A stretch of 64,000 nucleotides of DNA from Neoechinorhynchus agilis (GCA_051530055.1 CM121343.1:3782001-3846000); one strand, 5' to 3'; shown: positions 20,662 to 33,604, counted from the first letter of the stretch. Translations and numbers: made by a program. The notes: generated by a model from the letters alone, not told the origin.

Positions 20662-22241
20662 TTACTTTTTGTGTTTGGCACATTTTGCGCGGGTATTATA
20701 GAACTTGGTGGACTTTCTAATGGTACAGCACAAGTAGACTGTCATTAGAATAGCGAAGGCCTATAACCGAGTAAAGGAAGATTGAAAGATATTGAAATTT
20801 TACTTGTGTGAAAGTAATGAGTGAAATGAATCCCACGAAGTGAATCACGTGCTTGGATAATGCTTTCCTTAAAGAAACGCGGCATCCCTGCATTTATCCA
20901 GAGTAAATTAGCAAAGATTGTCCTTTAAATGTACACAGACCTGTGAATAGACATCTGAATGCTCAGTTAATTGACTTTCATAAGAATAGATCTCATAATC
21001 TGGTCTTACATTCTGCCCACATTTCGGTCTTTCCTGTAAACAACACGAATCGGGATATACAACCTTTGGCATTGTTCTTGTTTGTATAAACCGATTTTGG
21101 AGATAGTCACTCGGAGAATACCAACCACAGCATTTCAACTTTGTATAACAATTGATTTTAACAAACAATCTCAACACTAACCCTTCTCTGCATCGTATCC
21201 AATATATTTGAATGTATTATTCTTTGAGGATAATGCTTTTTTACCACTCGATCCATACTTATGTCAAACTCGCCCGCAATCTAGCAAAAACGTGCCATCG
21301 ACAGTTCTGCAAAGTGGTTAAAAAAACACATACATTATCTTTTTGACTATAAATCCAAGCTCCAACGATTATTTCAATGCAAAATAATAAGAAAGTTACT
21401 GAAAAGAACTAAAGGTCGTAATGCTGAAGTTTTTCGGTTAATCGCAGTAAAATTACCGTAAATAACATCATCTGACTTCGGTGATATGCTCCGCAACACC
21501 CTAAACATTTTCGTGATTAAAAATTGAAGGCTTTTTTTTGAAATTCAAAAGGACTAACGTCTTAATTTATGAATGTGTAAAAATACTACATATTTTTTGG
21601 TCCAGTAAGGAAAATGTTTCTCTGGTAGGACAACAATACTAAGAGACTAAAATGCCATCTAGGAATTCTAAACTGATATTTTAATGACTTGTCACATAAA
21701 TAGCAATTTCTTGCTTAGGATTTTTATTTGATCAAAAAGTCATAAATTCCCCCTTGAATCCGAATATCGACAATTTTTATCTGAGCGTTCCAAAGAGGTT
21801 TGACGGATAATTTGTAATTTTACGGGAACCATTAACGGTCACTGTATGAATGAATATGCGTCTTCAGCGTTTTTATAAGCCCAAATGCAAATAAGCTCCC
21901 AATTAAAAAGAAATTGAAGAGATTATTGTCGTTTCGATTGGTTTGAAGTCGATAAGACTTCGGAATCGAAATACCTAAAAAGCTGAGCACCGCAGTGAAT
22001 ATGCCTATTCCAGTGAGTAGATACACGATTCCAGTAAGGGTCCTTGAAAGTCCAGAATTGACAAACTGACTTTGAAGATCAGTGTCAAGCCTAAGATAGA
22101 ATGCAAGGCCAACGATAATAGCCCCGATTAGCTAAAATAGTAGTATAGAGTAAATTAGAGAGCAAAATTTGATCAAACCCAAAACACAAAGTTTGCAAGA
22201 AACACGGTTGTCCTCATGCATCCGAAACAGAGACTAGTCAT
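20662..22241 (-). CDS. Tetraspanin
   Basis: Eight exons, 22241-22179, 22131-21975, 21500-21457, 21408-21334, 21280-21182, 21138-20941, 20887-20804 and 20760-20662, give 272 residues in frame. The start is typical (MTSLCFGCMRTTVFLANFVF): short cytosolic tail with Cys, then TM1. TM2 ends in LSFLGCCGAYHRSQ, and TM3 is FLLFCIEIIVGAWIY. The large extracellular loop has the defining LKCCGW, then PDSCC, KCG and GCR, so six cysteines for three disulfides. TM4 covers HFVGFISLITFTQAFAILM, and the basic tail ends KCAKHKK. Established role: a membrane organiser that assembles partner receptors and integrins into microdomains. Intron 2, about 475 bp, is much longer than the others (43-60 bp). Which subfamily it belongs to cannot be said from here. 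Confidence 0.92.
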
Positions 22242-25200
22242 CTGATTGGCTAAGATAGACGCTTTTTGGTTTACTCTGGAATTTTGTTAGCTCGCAGCTT
22301 GCAAGACAACATTCAATAGTTGACAAGATTGAATATCGTACCTTACGAAACTAGTGATAGTTTTCAAATTTTTATCCACATAAAAAACTAGCACCCAAGA
22401 AGACGATTATTCTGAGGTACTGCGAGCTAAATGTCTTCTGAGAGAGCAAGAAGTGTAGAAGGGGTCAGACAATACATGACATGGAAAGTAGCCTAAATGG
22501 ACAGCCCGACATATTGCACAATTCCTTATTTAGAGACGGATGTAGACTAGACGTTGGTGTTGCCAACGTCTGATATGAGACCGTTGAAAAAAGTTATTTG
22601 AGTTAATTTAAGAACAATCGTAAATTATTGTTGAATAAAGTCACGGAACAAGTACATATTTCGATTCAAAATTTTGTTCTAAGATGAAATGTGAAGGGAG
22701 AACACTCTCAAAATGTGGAATAAAGCCGCGGCGGCGGAGGAATAAAGTCAAAATATTCAATTGCGATGTATTTGAACCTTATTTGCCGGACGTTTCCGTT
22801 TTTGTAACGATAATACTCAATTCTGGATCGAGATTATTTAATGATAAAACGGCATTGGAAGATTAAAGAAATTCAAGTTCACGTCGCTAAATAAAGAAAA
22901 TCGTTTTTAACGGATCTCCGCAGCAATTGGCGTCGGCTGCAGCAGCAGTGGTTTGAATCTTTGAACCAAGTAGCATATATGGAGATATGAATGAAGGCTA
23001 AATCAATCATCAAATGATCCCAAATCCACCCGACGTTTAATTCAACCGAGTGATTGAAGCAAGTGTAAATAAGAAATCCATACCAGTGAGAACTTTTAAA
23101 GTCGTGCCAGCAATCGAGACGAAGCTTTTTCTTTGCAACTAGCTTATAATATTAACATTGCCACTGGAAATCTCAAACGTAAAGAACCATTTTTGGCTAG
23201 ACGAGGGACGCTAAACATTGGACTGAATCCATGGCCGGTTATAAGATGAAATTTGAACGCTCTCCAAACATAGAGGTTTTAAATTTTAACCCCAACTGAA
23301 TCGAGTGGAGGTCATTTCGTCAAGGTTCCCAATATCATCGATAAAAAAACCATTTGAATCATTCTTATTAAAAGTATCAAATAGGCAAGAATAGGCGAAC
23401 TTCCTGCGTTAAATTTCCGGTTGAGTAATACCTCATTTGGCACCGAAGACGGCTGAATGGATTCTTTGTAAGAACGAAAAGACAGATAGGCTTTAAAATT
23501 CAGATCATCATTTGCTCATCAAGGAACTATCCACGCATTGACGAAGGTGCATCAGGATGGCGAATCGTGGAGCAGTCACTGAACTGCATAGGACAAGGAA
23601 TGTCTCATTTTGCCTGAAGATATCTACGTTAGTGTTTTTTCATCCAACCTGCAAAAGATTAGAGGCCTTGAATTTGTTTGAAGCGTGCATTCGATTCATC
23701 ACTTCGCTATTGTTCTCCTTGTGGCCCATTAACCGAGCCTCATATCGTATGCATAATTCAACGTCCCATCTCAAAGCCCGATAATTGAGGCAAACTAATC
23801 ACTTCAATTTGAATAGGTTCGTTTCATTAGTTAACTCTTTGAGAAGACATTATCGATGAATAATGATTATATGCGGAGAGTTTAGACTAGTTGATGTGCA
23901 ATTATCCGCTCATAAAAATCATATAAATCTCCGATATTACCCTGGTGAATTGACTGGTTTAGTTGTACAGAAATGGTGAAAATTGGCACAAAATATCGGG
24001 CTGTATGAGGAATGCAAAAACGTCGGTTGGTTTTTAGGGACTATATATGAATCCGTATACAGTAAAATTGAGATAATAAATCTACCAAATATTGCTTTTA
24101 ACTGCAATTAAGGTTACACGTGAACGCTCAAAAGAAGGAAAGATGAAGAGCGAATTCGTTTACAAATTCCCAAATCGTTGTTTTGCCAAATAGTTGGAAA
24201 ATTCGCAATATTTTCTAAGGAGCGTCTCACTCAACCAATTACGTATTAGAAAATATAATCTCTTGGTTAATCCGAACTGGATTAGATTTTGCCATGATTC
24301 CGCGTTGCCTTCATCTCCCTCTGTTAGGATTTGTCTCTTGGTTTTTTGCTAAATCTGATTAGATGGAATTAGAGTGCAAACAAAATGTGGAGCGCATTCC
24401 GGTTCACATGGGTTCTTTTTTGCATCCGTGTCGTTGTTGTTGTTGTTTTGAACAGGATACTTTTGTGTGTGTGTGTGTGTGTGTGTTATTCAAGTGCACG
24501 GGCACACTATTAGTGTACTTCTGCGCGAATGCGTTAATCCCATTTTGTTGCCTGACTAATCATTTTCAAACGCGGATCGATTTCTTTCCCTACTGCTCTC
24601 TTTTTTTTCTAGCAACTGCAAATATCCGACGGATGTATTTTCGCACGAGAACAATATACTACTTTATCTCTGAGTGGGGTCCTTTTGTTCACGAACTTGA
24701 CTATTGTGTGTGGGGGGAGGGGCTAAGTTGGTTACAGAAATTAGGGAAAATTCGACAACAGTCAGCTTTCATGTAGCTCCAATCTTAGAACGATGTGTAA
24801 CACGCACAAAGTTCTTGTGTGCGATGAATCGCACATTTTTTCCGATGGAAATCTCGTCCTATAGGACGATCTTATGGACGCTCGAGAGGTGGCGTACTCG
24901 CTCGCGATTGATATAATCCCAGCCAACTTCCTCCTTCCTCCCGTGGTTACGCAACCCTTCATGTCTCTTCGACGCTACGCTAAAGCTTCACGGTTCCTTG
25001 ATGCACATTCCCCTCTTCCGCATTCCTCTTCATTAATTCCGGAAACGCGACGTGATAACGGGGGGGGCGGGCGTTCCAATCCCCAAAATCCTTTTTCTGA
25101 CGACACAAAAGACCAGTTTATCCTCTATTTTGATACATGTCTCCAGCCAATCAACGTCCTCGTGGTACAAAGTCATTCTCGTTAATATTAACGATATGAT

Positions 25201-25473
25201 CAATCCACAACACTGTGTGTGTGTGCACCACTCTACTGATTCCGCCACTGCTGCTCCGTCAACACTTTAACCACATGCGTCTTTGCCGATTGTGATAATT
25301 AAGCTCTCAATCGCTGCACTAGCTGGGCCAATGAGAATCAACGAAACCAAGAAAAATAAATCCATAACACGTTTTTCTTCTATTTACAATAGACATGATC
25401 ATCAGGCAATGTCTGTAATCGTATTGGCGGTAGTGTGACTATAGCTAATCAGGATTCATGTTCATTACTGCTG
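22242..25473. other. 3.2 kb without a supported gene
   Basis: Several short frames (22684-22866, 23557-23784, 24363-24776, 24874-25185) lie here, but none has family likeness, and those at 25033-25270 overlap on opposite strands. The part from 24400 on is richer in simple sequence (TTG and TG runs, a seven-G run at 25061) and probably holds the 5' flank of the FERM gene. Confidence 0.4.
24464..24486 (+). repeat. (TG)n microsatellite
   Basis: About eleven TG units, just after a TTG run at 24432-24449. Confidence 0.8.
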
Positions 25474-27758
25474 ATGGTACCCCCGCCACCACCGCCGCCG
25501 CCGCCGCCACCGCCACCACCACCACCGCTACCACCGCTACCACCACAACCACCCACATGGACCACTGCGTTGTTCACCAATACTTTCTGTACCAAACACT
25601 ATTCAGGGAATTCGGTAAGCTTTGCATTCGAAAAACTCGAAAATGTTTAACAAATATTCTTTTAGAAGGACTCACGTACCGCACTTGTGGTCAAAGTGAG
25701 ACTTCTTGATGACAAGGATCTCATTTTGAACACTGACGTATGTTCAAAATTCTTTATGCCAGTCTTATCCCGTCCTTGCAGATGAAATCACTAGGCCGAC
25801 ACCTTCTTGATCTCGTTTGTCAAAACATCAATCTAATGGAAAGCAGCTATTTCGGGCTGGAATTTCTCGACGATGCGAACCAATTTGTAAGAATTAAATC
25901 ATTCGGTTTTTCATTTTTAAAAACAATCTTGTAAAAAATTTTGGTAGCGTTGGCTAGACAATGAGAAGCCCGTAGTTAAACAAACTAGCAAGCTGGTTTT
26001 TGTATTTTCTGTCAAATTCTACGTGCCGGATCCAACGCAACTTCAGTGTGAATACACTAGGTATTATCTTTCCTTTTTATGTTTTCTATTGTTGTTTCAT
26101 TTAATTGATCGATAATAGGTACCTGTTCGCTTTGCAAATAAGACGAGATCTCACTCAGGGCGTTTTGGCTTGCGCCGAAAGCACTGCAGTCTTATTATCT
26201 TCATATATTTGCCAAGGTTAGTCTATTTTCGGATATTTATTAATGTCTAAAGCAAATTCATTAGCGGAATATGGTCCGATAAATGACGAGGAAATGAACA
26301 CAAGTGAAATTAATGAAAGTCAATCAAACTCTATCTACGGAGATCGCATATTTTTTCCTCATCAAACTGAAGAGCACAAGCGCAAAATACAATCCTTGCA
26401 TCGTAAACATGCCAATCTAAATCCCGCTGAAGCGGATTTCCGTTTATTAGACGTAGCTCGCAAGATTGATTTCTATGGCTTACGGCTGAAACCAGCTTGT
26501 GATCATGATGGAATTGCTCTTGAACTCACTGTCTCACATCAAGGCCTTACAGTGTTTCAAGGATTGACAAAGATAAACACATTTCCTTGGGCTAGAATAC
26601 GCAAAATATGTTTCAAAAGAAGGAAATTTCTTGTAAAGCTTCAACCTGATAATTATGGATATTACAAAGACACTATAGAATTCTACTTTGCAAGCAAGAA
26701 CGCCTGCAAGTGTTTCTGGAAATCTTGCATTGAAAATCATTCATTTTTTCGTCTGTGCGTCGCCTGTAAGCCCACGTCAATGCAAGTTCCGATCAATATT
26801 GCCAATAGTCACGATGCAGCTGGGATTGCGATGAAAACCAAGCGAATGCTTCTTACCAAAGGGTCCTCATTTAGGTAAAAATTTCTCGGATATTACGTTG
26901 GATTGTCTATTTTAAAACTGCTTCTCTGTACCTCCTAGTAGATATGTGGGGTTGACCCTTAAGGAAACAATTGAACAAGCCAAAGTAAAGTTAAATCACA
27001 ATTTGGATAACGAAGCAACTTTTATCAGGTATTTCACAAAATTCGTTCGAGCGCTGGACGTTCGAGATCCATTGGTTCAGATTTGTTCTAGGGTACAGTG
27101 TGGAAAACCGCAATCGACTACAAAACGAACAATTGCAAAAAATCAATTTCCTCGTGTTTCAATGCGACAAAAAGTTGAAGACGAGTGTTATTCAAGCACT
27201 CATGGAAGTAGGACGATTGGCACTCTTAGTTCACCGGACATGAGTTCGTGCAGCGATATTGTAGCCATTGTCTCAGCTAAAGCAAATGATTCTTTGCCCG
27301 AATTCGAGAAACGTCAGGGAAAAGCACCAATGGATCCGCATACAGAATGCAATGTACGGCAAATAAAGCCAGAGAAACAATGGAGCATTGAAAGAAAAGA
27401 ATTAACGTGCTCACCAGTCGAAGATGAACCTTCAAGGAGTTCACCAGTGCGGCATTTGTTCAATGCCCTTTTGAATTTGAGTGATTCGACAAATTCATTA
27501 AAATCAGAATCTCAAGGGCACGTTCAAAAATCGAACCTAGATTTGTCATCATCTCCAATCTATCAGTCTAGTGGTACCTCATGTAGGTCATCACAGCACG
27601 ATACAAGTTCAGGCGAATCTTACGAAGGCGGTAGCAGGAGTCGTGATTATAAAAGATCAATACCGAGACATGGTCCAAACAGACATGCTAAAACTTCACG
27701 GCTAAGGAAAAGAAGATGTGCAAGGAATCGAGACGTAATGAACCGAAACAGGTTCTGA
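25474..27758 (+). CDS. FERM protein of the FARP/FRMD7 type with proline-rich start
   Basis: Seven exons, 25474-25614, 25666-25737, 25782-25886, 25948-26060, 26119-26216, 26253-26874 and 26942-27758, give 655 residues. It opens with MV and an uninterrupted run of about 16 prolines, then more PL/PQ repeats (residues 3-27). The FERM domain follows: F1 with VVKVRLLDDKDLILN, F2 with TRYLFALQIRRDLTQG and LDVARKIDFYGLRLKPA, F3 with VFQGLTKINTFPWARIRK and DTIEFYFASKNACKCFWKSC. After it comes KGSSFRYVGLTLKE, the FERM-adjacent stretch known from FARP proteins. The last 250 residues are Ser/Arg-rich with no known domain. FARP1/2 carry RhoGEF and PH domains there, and none is seen, which resembles nematode FRM-3. 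Established role: cortical linker and neuronal scaffold. The start is chosen as the first ATG in frame with exon 1. Confidence 0.85.
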
Positions 27759-28208
27759 CTATTTTGATGTTGACAGTATGTAAGTGATTGAATCTAAGAT
27801 TGAAACCACTGTAAAAATAGCTACACTAATGCTTAATTTTTGCGTGGAATATTGAACAAAACTTTGAGCGATAAATCACTTTAGATATGAGCTCGCTTTT
27901 TTTGTGAATGTTGTAAATTTCGTAATCGCCAAAATATTAAGTCACAGTTTGACATAGTTTCTAAAATTGTCTTTTATGAACTCTTGGCACCATTTATATT
28001 GTTCAATTTTTTCCACCGGTATAATAGGTCCGGATGAAATTGCATTCAGGCATGCTTACGTCGATTTGCTGCTTAGAAGCAAATTCCTTTGGGTTTACAC
28101 AAAAGTGCCTGAAATTTTTAAGCCACTCAAAGATACTGTGCTTTCCGTGAATTTCCTAATTTTATATAATTTAAAGCTCATGAACTTTTATACTTCCAAT
28201 TCAGATGA
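27759..28208. other. 3' flank of the FERM gene
   Basis: AT-rich. Frames here do not look coding. Confidence 0.4.
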
Positions 28209-28480
28209 TCAACGCTCCCATTCATCGGCGCTGGCCAAAATGCTGGCTGCATTGCCCCGCTGTACCGCAATGCTTATTTTCTGCGCCAAGAACGACGTCG
28301 ATCTTGGCTCTCCAGTCGCTGCGTAAATTCGTTTCCCCAAGTCCTTCACGAGGGCCAGTTCCGACCCTCCCAAGGTACGTTTCCACACCGAAGGGGACAA
28401 AATGGTAATTTCTTGTTAGCTCCCTGTATTTCGAGCATTTCCGCTCCTCCGGCGCCGTCGCCGCTCCTCCTGGACCTTTT
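28209..28480 (-). mobile_element. LINE fragment: C-terminal tail after reverse transcriptase
   Basis: The minus strand encodes LALVKDLGKRIYAATGEPRS, then TSFLAQKISIAVQRGNAASI, a tail motif common to several non-LTR reverse transcriptases. Just upstream, in another frame, is YRELTRNYHFVPFGVET, which belongs immediately before it. So at least one frameshift separates the two parts. No reverse-transcriptase core is adjacent. A dead 3' fragment. Confidence 0.65.
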
Positions 28481-29279
28481 TTCGAGTGGCTGATGTTGGA
28501 GTGCGCCAACGTGTCCACACGCGTTGCTTCCCACAACAAACATTTTCCCCCGTGCCAAGGAAAGACGGTCTTCCATCTAATCTACAAAGATTAGTGGGTT
28601 CTAGAATGTTCGGGAGGGAAAGCGTTTTTAGGATCCTACTCAGAATGGCATTGATTTCGACGGGAGCTGGAAGTATAAAAGTTCATGAGCCACTTGTTAA
28701 ATTTATTGATACATCTAAAGATAAAAAAATCTAAAGCTTCTATCTGTATTAATCTACAGAATTTTGATCCTAAGGAAGTCGATACTTCACCTTCTATTAT
28801 CTCGAATTTTAAATCCTACCTTTCAGCTTCTACTAATATAGTTTCTTCTACAACTATCATCTTTCATCTCAGTCGAAATGAACGTTCGATAAAAAATATA
28901 CTTTCTCATTGGACAAATGCAAATCTTCATAAAGTCAGAAAGCTAGAACAATAAAAGTGCAATCGAGTTTATCCGCGTTTTGACAATTGAAATTCCCAAT
29001 CATGCGGTTTACTACACTGCATAGAAACGCAAACCTGGAAAATCAACACTTGTTTCCAATACTAAGTTGAACACCTTAGTCGTTACTCTGACCAACGACA
29101 ACGTACGATCAAATCATCATGATTTCTAAACGACAAGCCCTCTATTTGTATTAACTTTCCCAGTGGCGAACTAACGTTTCAAATTCTTAACGATTTCAAA
29201 AATCTTAGATTGTGATGGTACTTAGGTTAATACTGAGAATGCTTATTCCCTCAGTAGAATATAAAATTTATGTGAGCTA
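28481..29279. other. No gene seen between two LINE fragments
   Basis: Short plus-strand frames (28486-28734, 28685-28954) lack family likeness. It may contain decayed LINE sequence. Confidence 0.3.
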
Positions 29280-30360
29280 ATCTCTGTTGAAATCCTCTAC
29301 AAGGCGACCGGTAAAAAGAGAGAAGTTTACAGATAAACTTTTCGATTCGAATACTAAATTAGCTCTACTTTCAAGATATATGCCTCCAAACGAATATTTC
29401 ACGCTTATTTTCGCAATGCGGCAGCTATTCAGGAAATGCCACGAAAAGGAAAAGAAGCTCCATTGCGTTTTTCTGGATCTCGAAAAAGCGTTGGACACGG
29501 TACCGAGGCGATTGGTTTGGTCGTGCTTGAGGAGAAAACTGTTTCCTGAAAAGTATGTTCAAGCGATTCAGGAAATGTACGACAAAAGCGAAGTACATCC
29601 GAACGCCTGTTGGGGATACTGAGGCTTTCCAAGTAAATGTTGATTTGCACCAGGAATCTGCTCTTGGTCCGTACCTGTTTGTACTTGTACTGGACGAGAT
29701 AATTAGTAGCGTGAGCAAAGGACCCCTTGGAACATGATGTTCGCGGACGACATCGTTTTGTGCGGGACCACAACGAGGATCTCGAGAAATAGAGTCGCTC
29801 GCAGTTTATGTGGGGCCTGATGCCGTCAGTTTGCAGGGAAGAGCCTTAAATCTTCAAGACCACTTCCTTTATTTGGGTTCCAGTCAACTCTCGGAGCGAT
29901 ATGAGTTCAGAGTTAACGGCTCGAATTCAAAGCGGGTGGTCGAAATGGACGAGCCTGACCGACGTAATTTGCGACAGTCGAATCTCATTATCGCTGAAAG
30001 GACATATTTAAAAAGTCGCGATAAGACCCGCTTTACGGGGCCGAAACCTGCAAATCAAGTGCGTCGAAACGACGGAAATGCGTAGGCTCCGCTGGATGGT
30101 AGGGGTTACAAGGCTGGAGACAAATATGTGCGAGGATCTGCTGCGAACACCAGTCAAGATTCTACGACCACATAAAAAGATAGGATCCAAACCAACTGGA
30201 ACAAGTAGCTGCAAACATAGAGATATCATGAGTATGAAGGCGAGGACGACCCAAGAGGCGTTGGAAGGACTGTCTCCCTAAATCAGTGACCGCGCGAAAA
30301 TGTTGAAGCGACCCCGAATAGAGAGAAACTTAAGAAAGTGTGTGGGTGATTCGTAAATAT
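29280..30360 (+). mobile_element. Broken RTE-type LINE (reverse transcriptase to C-terminus)
   Basis: In order on the plus strand: MRQLFRKCHEKEKKLHCVFL, then DLEKALDTVPRRLVW and FPEKYVQAIQEMYD (RT motifs up to 29600); TPVGDTEAFQVNVDLHQESA and PYLFVLVLDE (29600-29700); the catalytic FADDIVL (29738-29760); LQDHFLYLGS (29850); and MRRLRWMVGVTR (30078). This order is that of RTE-clade reverse transcriptases. The parts lie in different frames, with several stops and shifts, so it is inactive. The C-terminal third is more decayed than the core. Confidence 0.75.
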
Positions 30361-32747
30361 ATTGTCGGCGCGACGGATGTTACGAGTGAATCCTAACAGG
30401 TGAGATGGGCAATTTCTGAACTAATTGTTCACTTAATTAGTTACTTTTTAGACGAAATAATAATTTATCTGGCGATTCCATGGCGTCTTACTAGGTTTTC
30501 TTATTGGACCTTCAGATTGATTTTCCGCTTTCGAAATTAAAACGAAGGATATTTACTTCAACCATCGTAAGCATCACCCTTTTAACTCTTAGAGATTAAG
30601 TGACTGAATACATAAAAATGCTCACCTCGTCGCAAAATCATGAGTATGTAGTCTTTCTATCTCCATGGTGGCATGTCGCCTGCATGAAATGTCGAATTGA
30701 AAGTCCTCGCGGGTTTATTCATCAATCATCTTTGTTTCGTATACTTTCTCGAAATACCCACAATTATTAAGCTGAAAATTTTAGAATTGCCACCGCTGCA
30801 TTTTTATAAGTAATAATAAGATGATTTAATTGCAAAGAGAACCTTTGGGTTCAGAAGTGCATAGGTACTGTCAATGGAGGTTCTTCATCCTATTTGTTCA
30901 GGTTCGTCCAATTGAGTGTATTGTCGGCACAGTGAGTTGGATGTTTCGAATCGAAAGGGGTCTTGCTCAGTCTCTAGGAAGGTGCTAACGAATTTGGGTC
31001 TTTGCTCAGGGGGACGTCCTCTTGAATAAAAGACAAGACCTTTAGTATGCTCTTATTGTCTTCGTTTTAGCCGTTTTCAGTAGACGTTTGAACTTACCCA
31101 TGTCAAATTTAATACTGAGGTTACATGTAGAGGTGTAGCCAAGAATTGTAATTCTGGTGAAATTTGTCGCCGAATTCAAATGAAAAAGCTGCTATAGATT
31201 TCCTGTAATCGGCGTTTTCCAACAACCTTGATTTCGATTTAAGAATAAATTGTGTTTTTTGAGGGTTTTTAAGTGCACAAAACTCAGTCTTATTATGTGC
31301 GTTACGATATCGAGTTTTACCAGTCTGCACTTATGATCCGACATGAATTCAGGTTCAAAATTCAGTTCAATGTCGTTTTTTGACAAACAGAAATTTAATG
31401 TTTGGCCCGGAGCAGTTAAAATTACTTTACGAATCGAGCGTTAACCACCACAACCATACCTTCTCGATTCCAATGAGTTTTGATATTGTAACGATTGCCA
31501 TCAGTGTGCCAAAAACATAACCTTTACGAATACGGGCAAAATTAAGAATAATCAATGGAAAACATTTCGAGTATTGTTGTGCGAGTATGAGAAGTTGAGA
31601 AATGTACTTCGAGATATATAACAGAAATACTTGCAAATGCAAGATTGAAGTTACAAGGAATGGTGGGGACTTATGGGGAGTCGGAGAAGGATTTTTCAAG
31701 AAGGAGGTAACGAACGAGCAAGCGGCAACTGAAGTTTATATCTGCGATACGATCATAATTAATACCTCAGTGAAGAAATAAAGAAAGCTCCATTCCGCAA
31801 GGACACATTCGAAAGTACCAAAGTAGCAATGAAGATCATGGTGTCCGTAAACGATAGAGCCCTTTTAAATTCGGAAATCAAGACCGTAAGCAGTTGGATA
31901 GGAAAGAGATAAAATCGAAAAAACAACACTAAATCATCAGAAAGTCAAGAGCAAACTGCTATCGTTACGGAATAGCTCATACAGATTTTATCAAGTTCGA
32001 ATATTGCAGGGCTGTAATGGATGCGAATAAGATAACGGATGATCCTGAAGATTACGATAGGGCACATGTCCAGGCAAAGATAAATGGATTCCCAGTGGCA
32101 ATGGGATTCGAATCACAAGAACAATTTGTAAGAAACTCGGTCTGCAAGAAGTACCAATCATTGGAGCAGTTTGTCGGAATGAAGATCATGTGGAAGGGGT
32201 CGAAAAACGAGATACCTAAGAGTAATTGTTATCGGTAGGGTGAAGCGACCGATATTCGGGACGGTATAAACTGATTCGTAAGGATTTTCCAGCACCATTC
32301 GATGGCACCGCCGGAGCAGTCAATAGTTGGTACGCATTAGTGAATTTTGAGTTGTTGATATTATAATATACGGAAACATTGTACTGTTCATCATGACATA
32401 TCTTTACCAAAGGTTGCAACATAAGGAATCCAAAGTATAATTTGTAATTCGACTACAAATACAATAAAATCTGATCATTTATTTTTCGCTATCACGGAAC
32501 TTTTTATGCGCACCGAATCGCTCACTTGTGTTCCTTATGACAATCCTCGAACTTTTGGAAAATAGAAATTATCTATTGTGGGTTATTTGAAATACCCAAC
32601 ACTCAAATTCAGCTCAGATAGAATGTAAATCTTTGCGCAGTGATCACTTAACCATATATAGACTTTATGCGCTATCACAAGGCATACAAAGGGACTTTAG
32701 TTACCATTTTACAAAATGGATAAAATACAACGGCATTTCGTTATGAC
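30361..32747. other. 2.4 kb without a supported gene
   Basis: Minus frames at 31121-31386 and 31427-31699 and a plus frame at 32017-32238 show no known motif. The 31427-31699 frame is hydrophobic (FLLYISKYISQLLILAQQY), but no splice context supports it. Confidence 0.35.
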
Positions 32748-33116
32748 TTAATTGTCATCCGGGTGTTTCTGTTTTCCTGGACCATTGCTATGAGCACTTT
32801 TTGTCTTCTTGTTTCTACTTGTCCATATCCAGTACCTTCGTCGGACGACACGATAGCACAATAAAAATAAAACTGGTAAAACAATACCAGCAGAGAAAGA
32901 TGCAAGGGCAATGATTACAAGCACAATTACTGCTCGGATTTTATGGTGTTCGCGCTCTCCTGAGCATCCATGCCATTTGAGTACGTATTCCATGTACCCA
33001 CGCCGAATAATGACTACATGCTTATGTGGCTGATCGTTTAAACCAAACTCAATGTCCTTGTCATCTCCGAAAGCTTCAATACCTTCTCTGTAGTCATTTA
33101 ATTCAATTGATGTCAT
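32748..33116 (-). CDS. Small single-pass membrane protein, unrecognised
   Basis: An ATG-started frame of 122 codons without introns. The first 65 residues are acidic to neutral and soluble (MTSIELNDYREGIEAFGDDK), ending in a short Cys segment (KWHGCSGEREHHKI). One strong membrane segment covers about residues 63-88 (AVIVLVIIALASFSAGIVLP, VLFLLCY), followed at once by VVRRRYW and a basic hydrophilic tail. By the positive-inside rule the C-terminus faces the cytosol. No signal peptide and no known family. The clean topology and the isolated long frame make it more likely real than not. An upstream exon is possible, since only about 200 bp upstream were checked. Confidence 0.5.
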   Translation of the reverse strand: MTSIELNDYREGIEAFGDDKDIEFGLNDQPHKHVVIIRRGYMEYVLKWHGCSGEREHHKIRAVIVLVIIALASFSAGIVLPVLFLLCYRVVRRRYWIWTSRNKKTKSAHSNGPGKQKHPDDN

Positions 33117-33338
33117 ATGCTCATCCTTTCTTCATTTTTTCCAGGTCACTAAAATGTTATTAAAACCCATTTGAAATCGATTCACTTTCAAGCGGAATTC
33201 ATAACCTATTTCATACCTTCTTTATATTGAAATTCCATTTTGGAAAGTCATTTGCAAAGACAAATTTGGTTTAATTGACCAAAAAAGGAGTTTATAACTA
33301 AGCCATATTTTGTACAAACATAAATAGTAACGACAGCC

Positions 33339-33604
33339 GCACCCAGTGGCCAAGTGGTGCGCGTTCAAAATGCGCTCGATTGGTCGCTGGGTTCCACGGG
33401 GGAGGGGTTACGAGGTTGCGGTTAGGGTAGGAGTCAGGTTTGAGATCGCCCATCGGCCCCAGAAAAGGGTTGGCCCTGTCCCTTCGAGTGCGACTGAGCG
33501 CCTCCGAAGTGTGTGAGTTAGCCGATAGGCTCCCTAAGGATATGTAGCCGAAAAGCTTTCTCCGCCGTAAGGCCCTGAGTGTATGCGATTAAAGATAAAT
33601 AAAA
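33339..33604 (+). mobile_element. tRNA-derived SINE, family A (best copy)
   Basis: The tRNA-like head has cagtggccaagtggtgcg (A-box like). The body has gcgctcgattggtcgctggg, gagatcgcccatcggcccc and gagtgcgactgagcgcctcc. The 3' end is ccgtaaggccctgagtgtat followed by gataaataaaa. Length about 266 bp. Confidence 0.75.

Noticed and set aside
24363-24776. 137-codon plus frame MELECKQNVERIPVHM
   Set aside because: It is partly made of TTG and TG repeats (VCVCVCV), which lowers its value as coding evidence, and it has no homology cue.
25033-25270. Overlapping 71-72 codon frames on both strands
   Set aside because: Mirror frames in GC-richer sequence, no motif, upstream of the FERM gene start.
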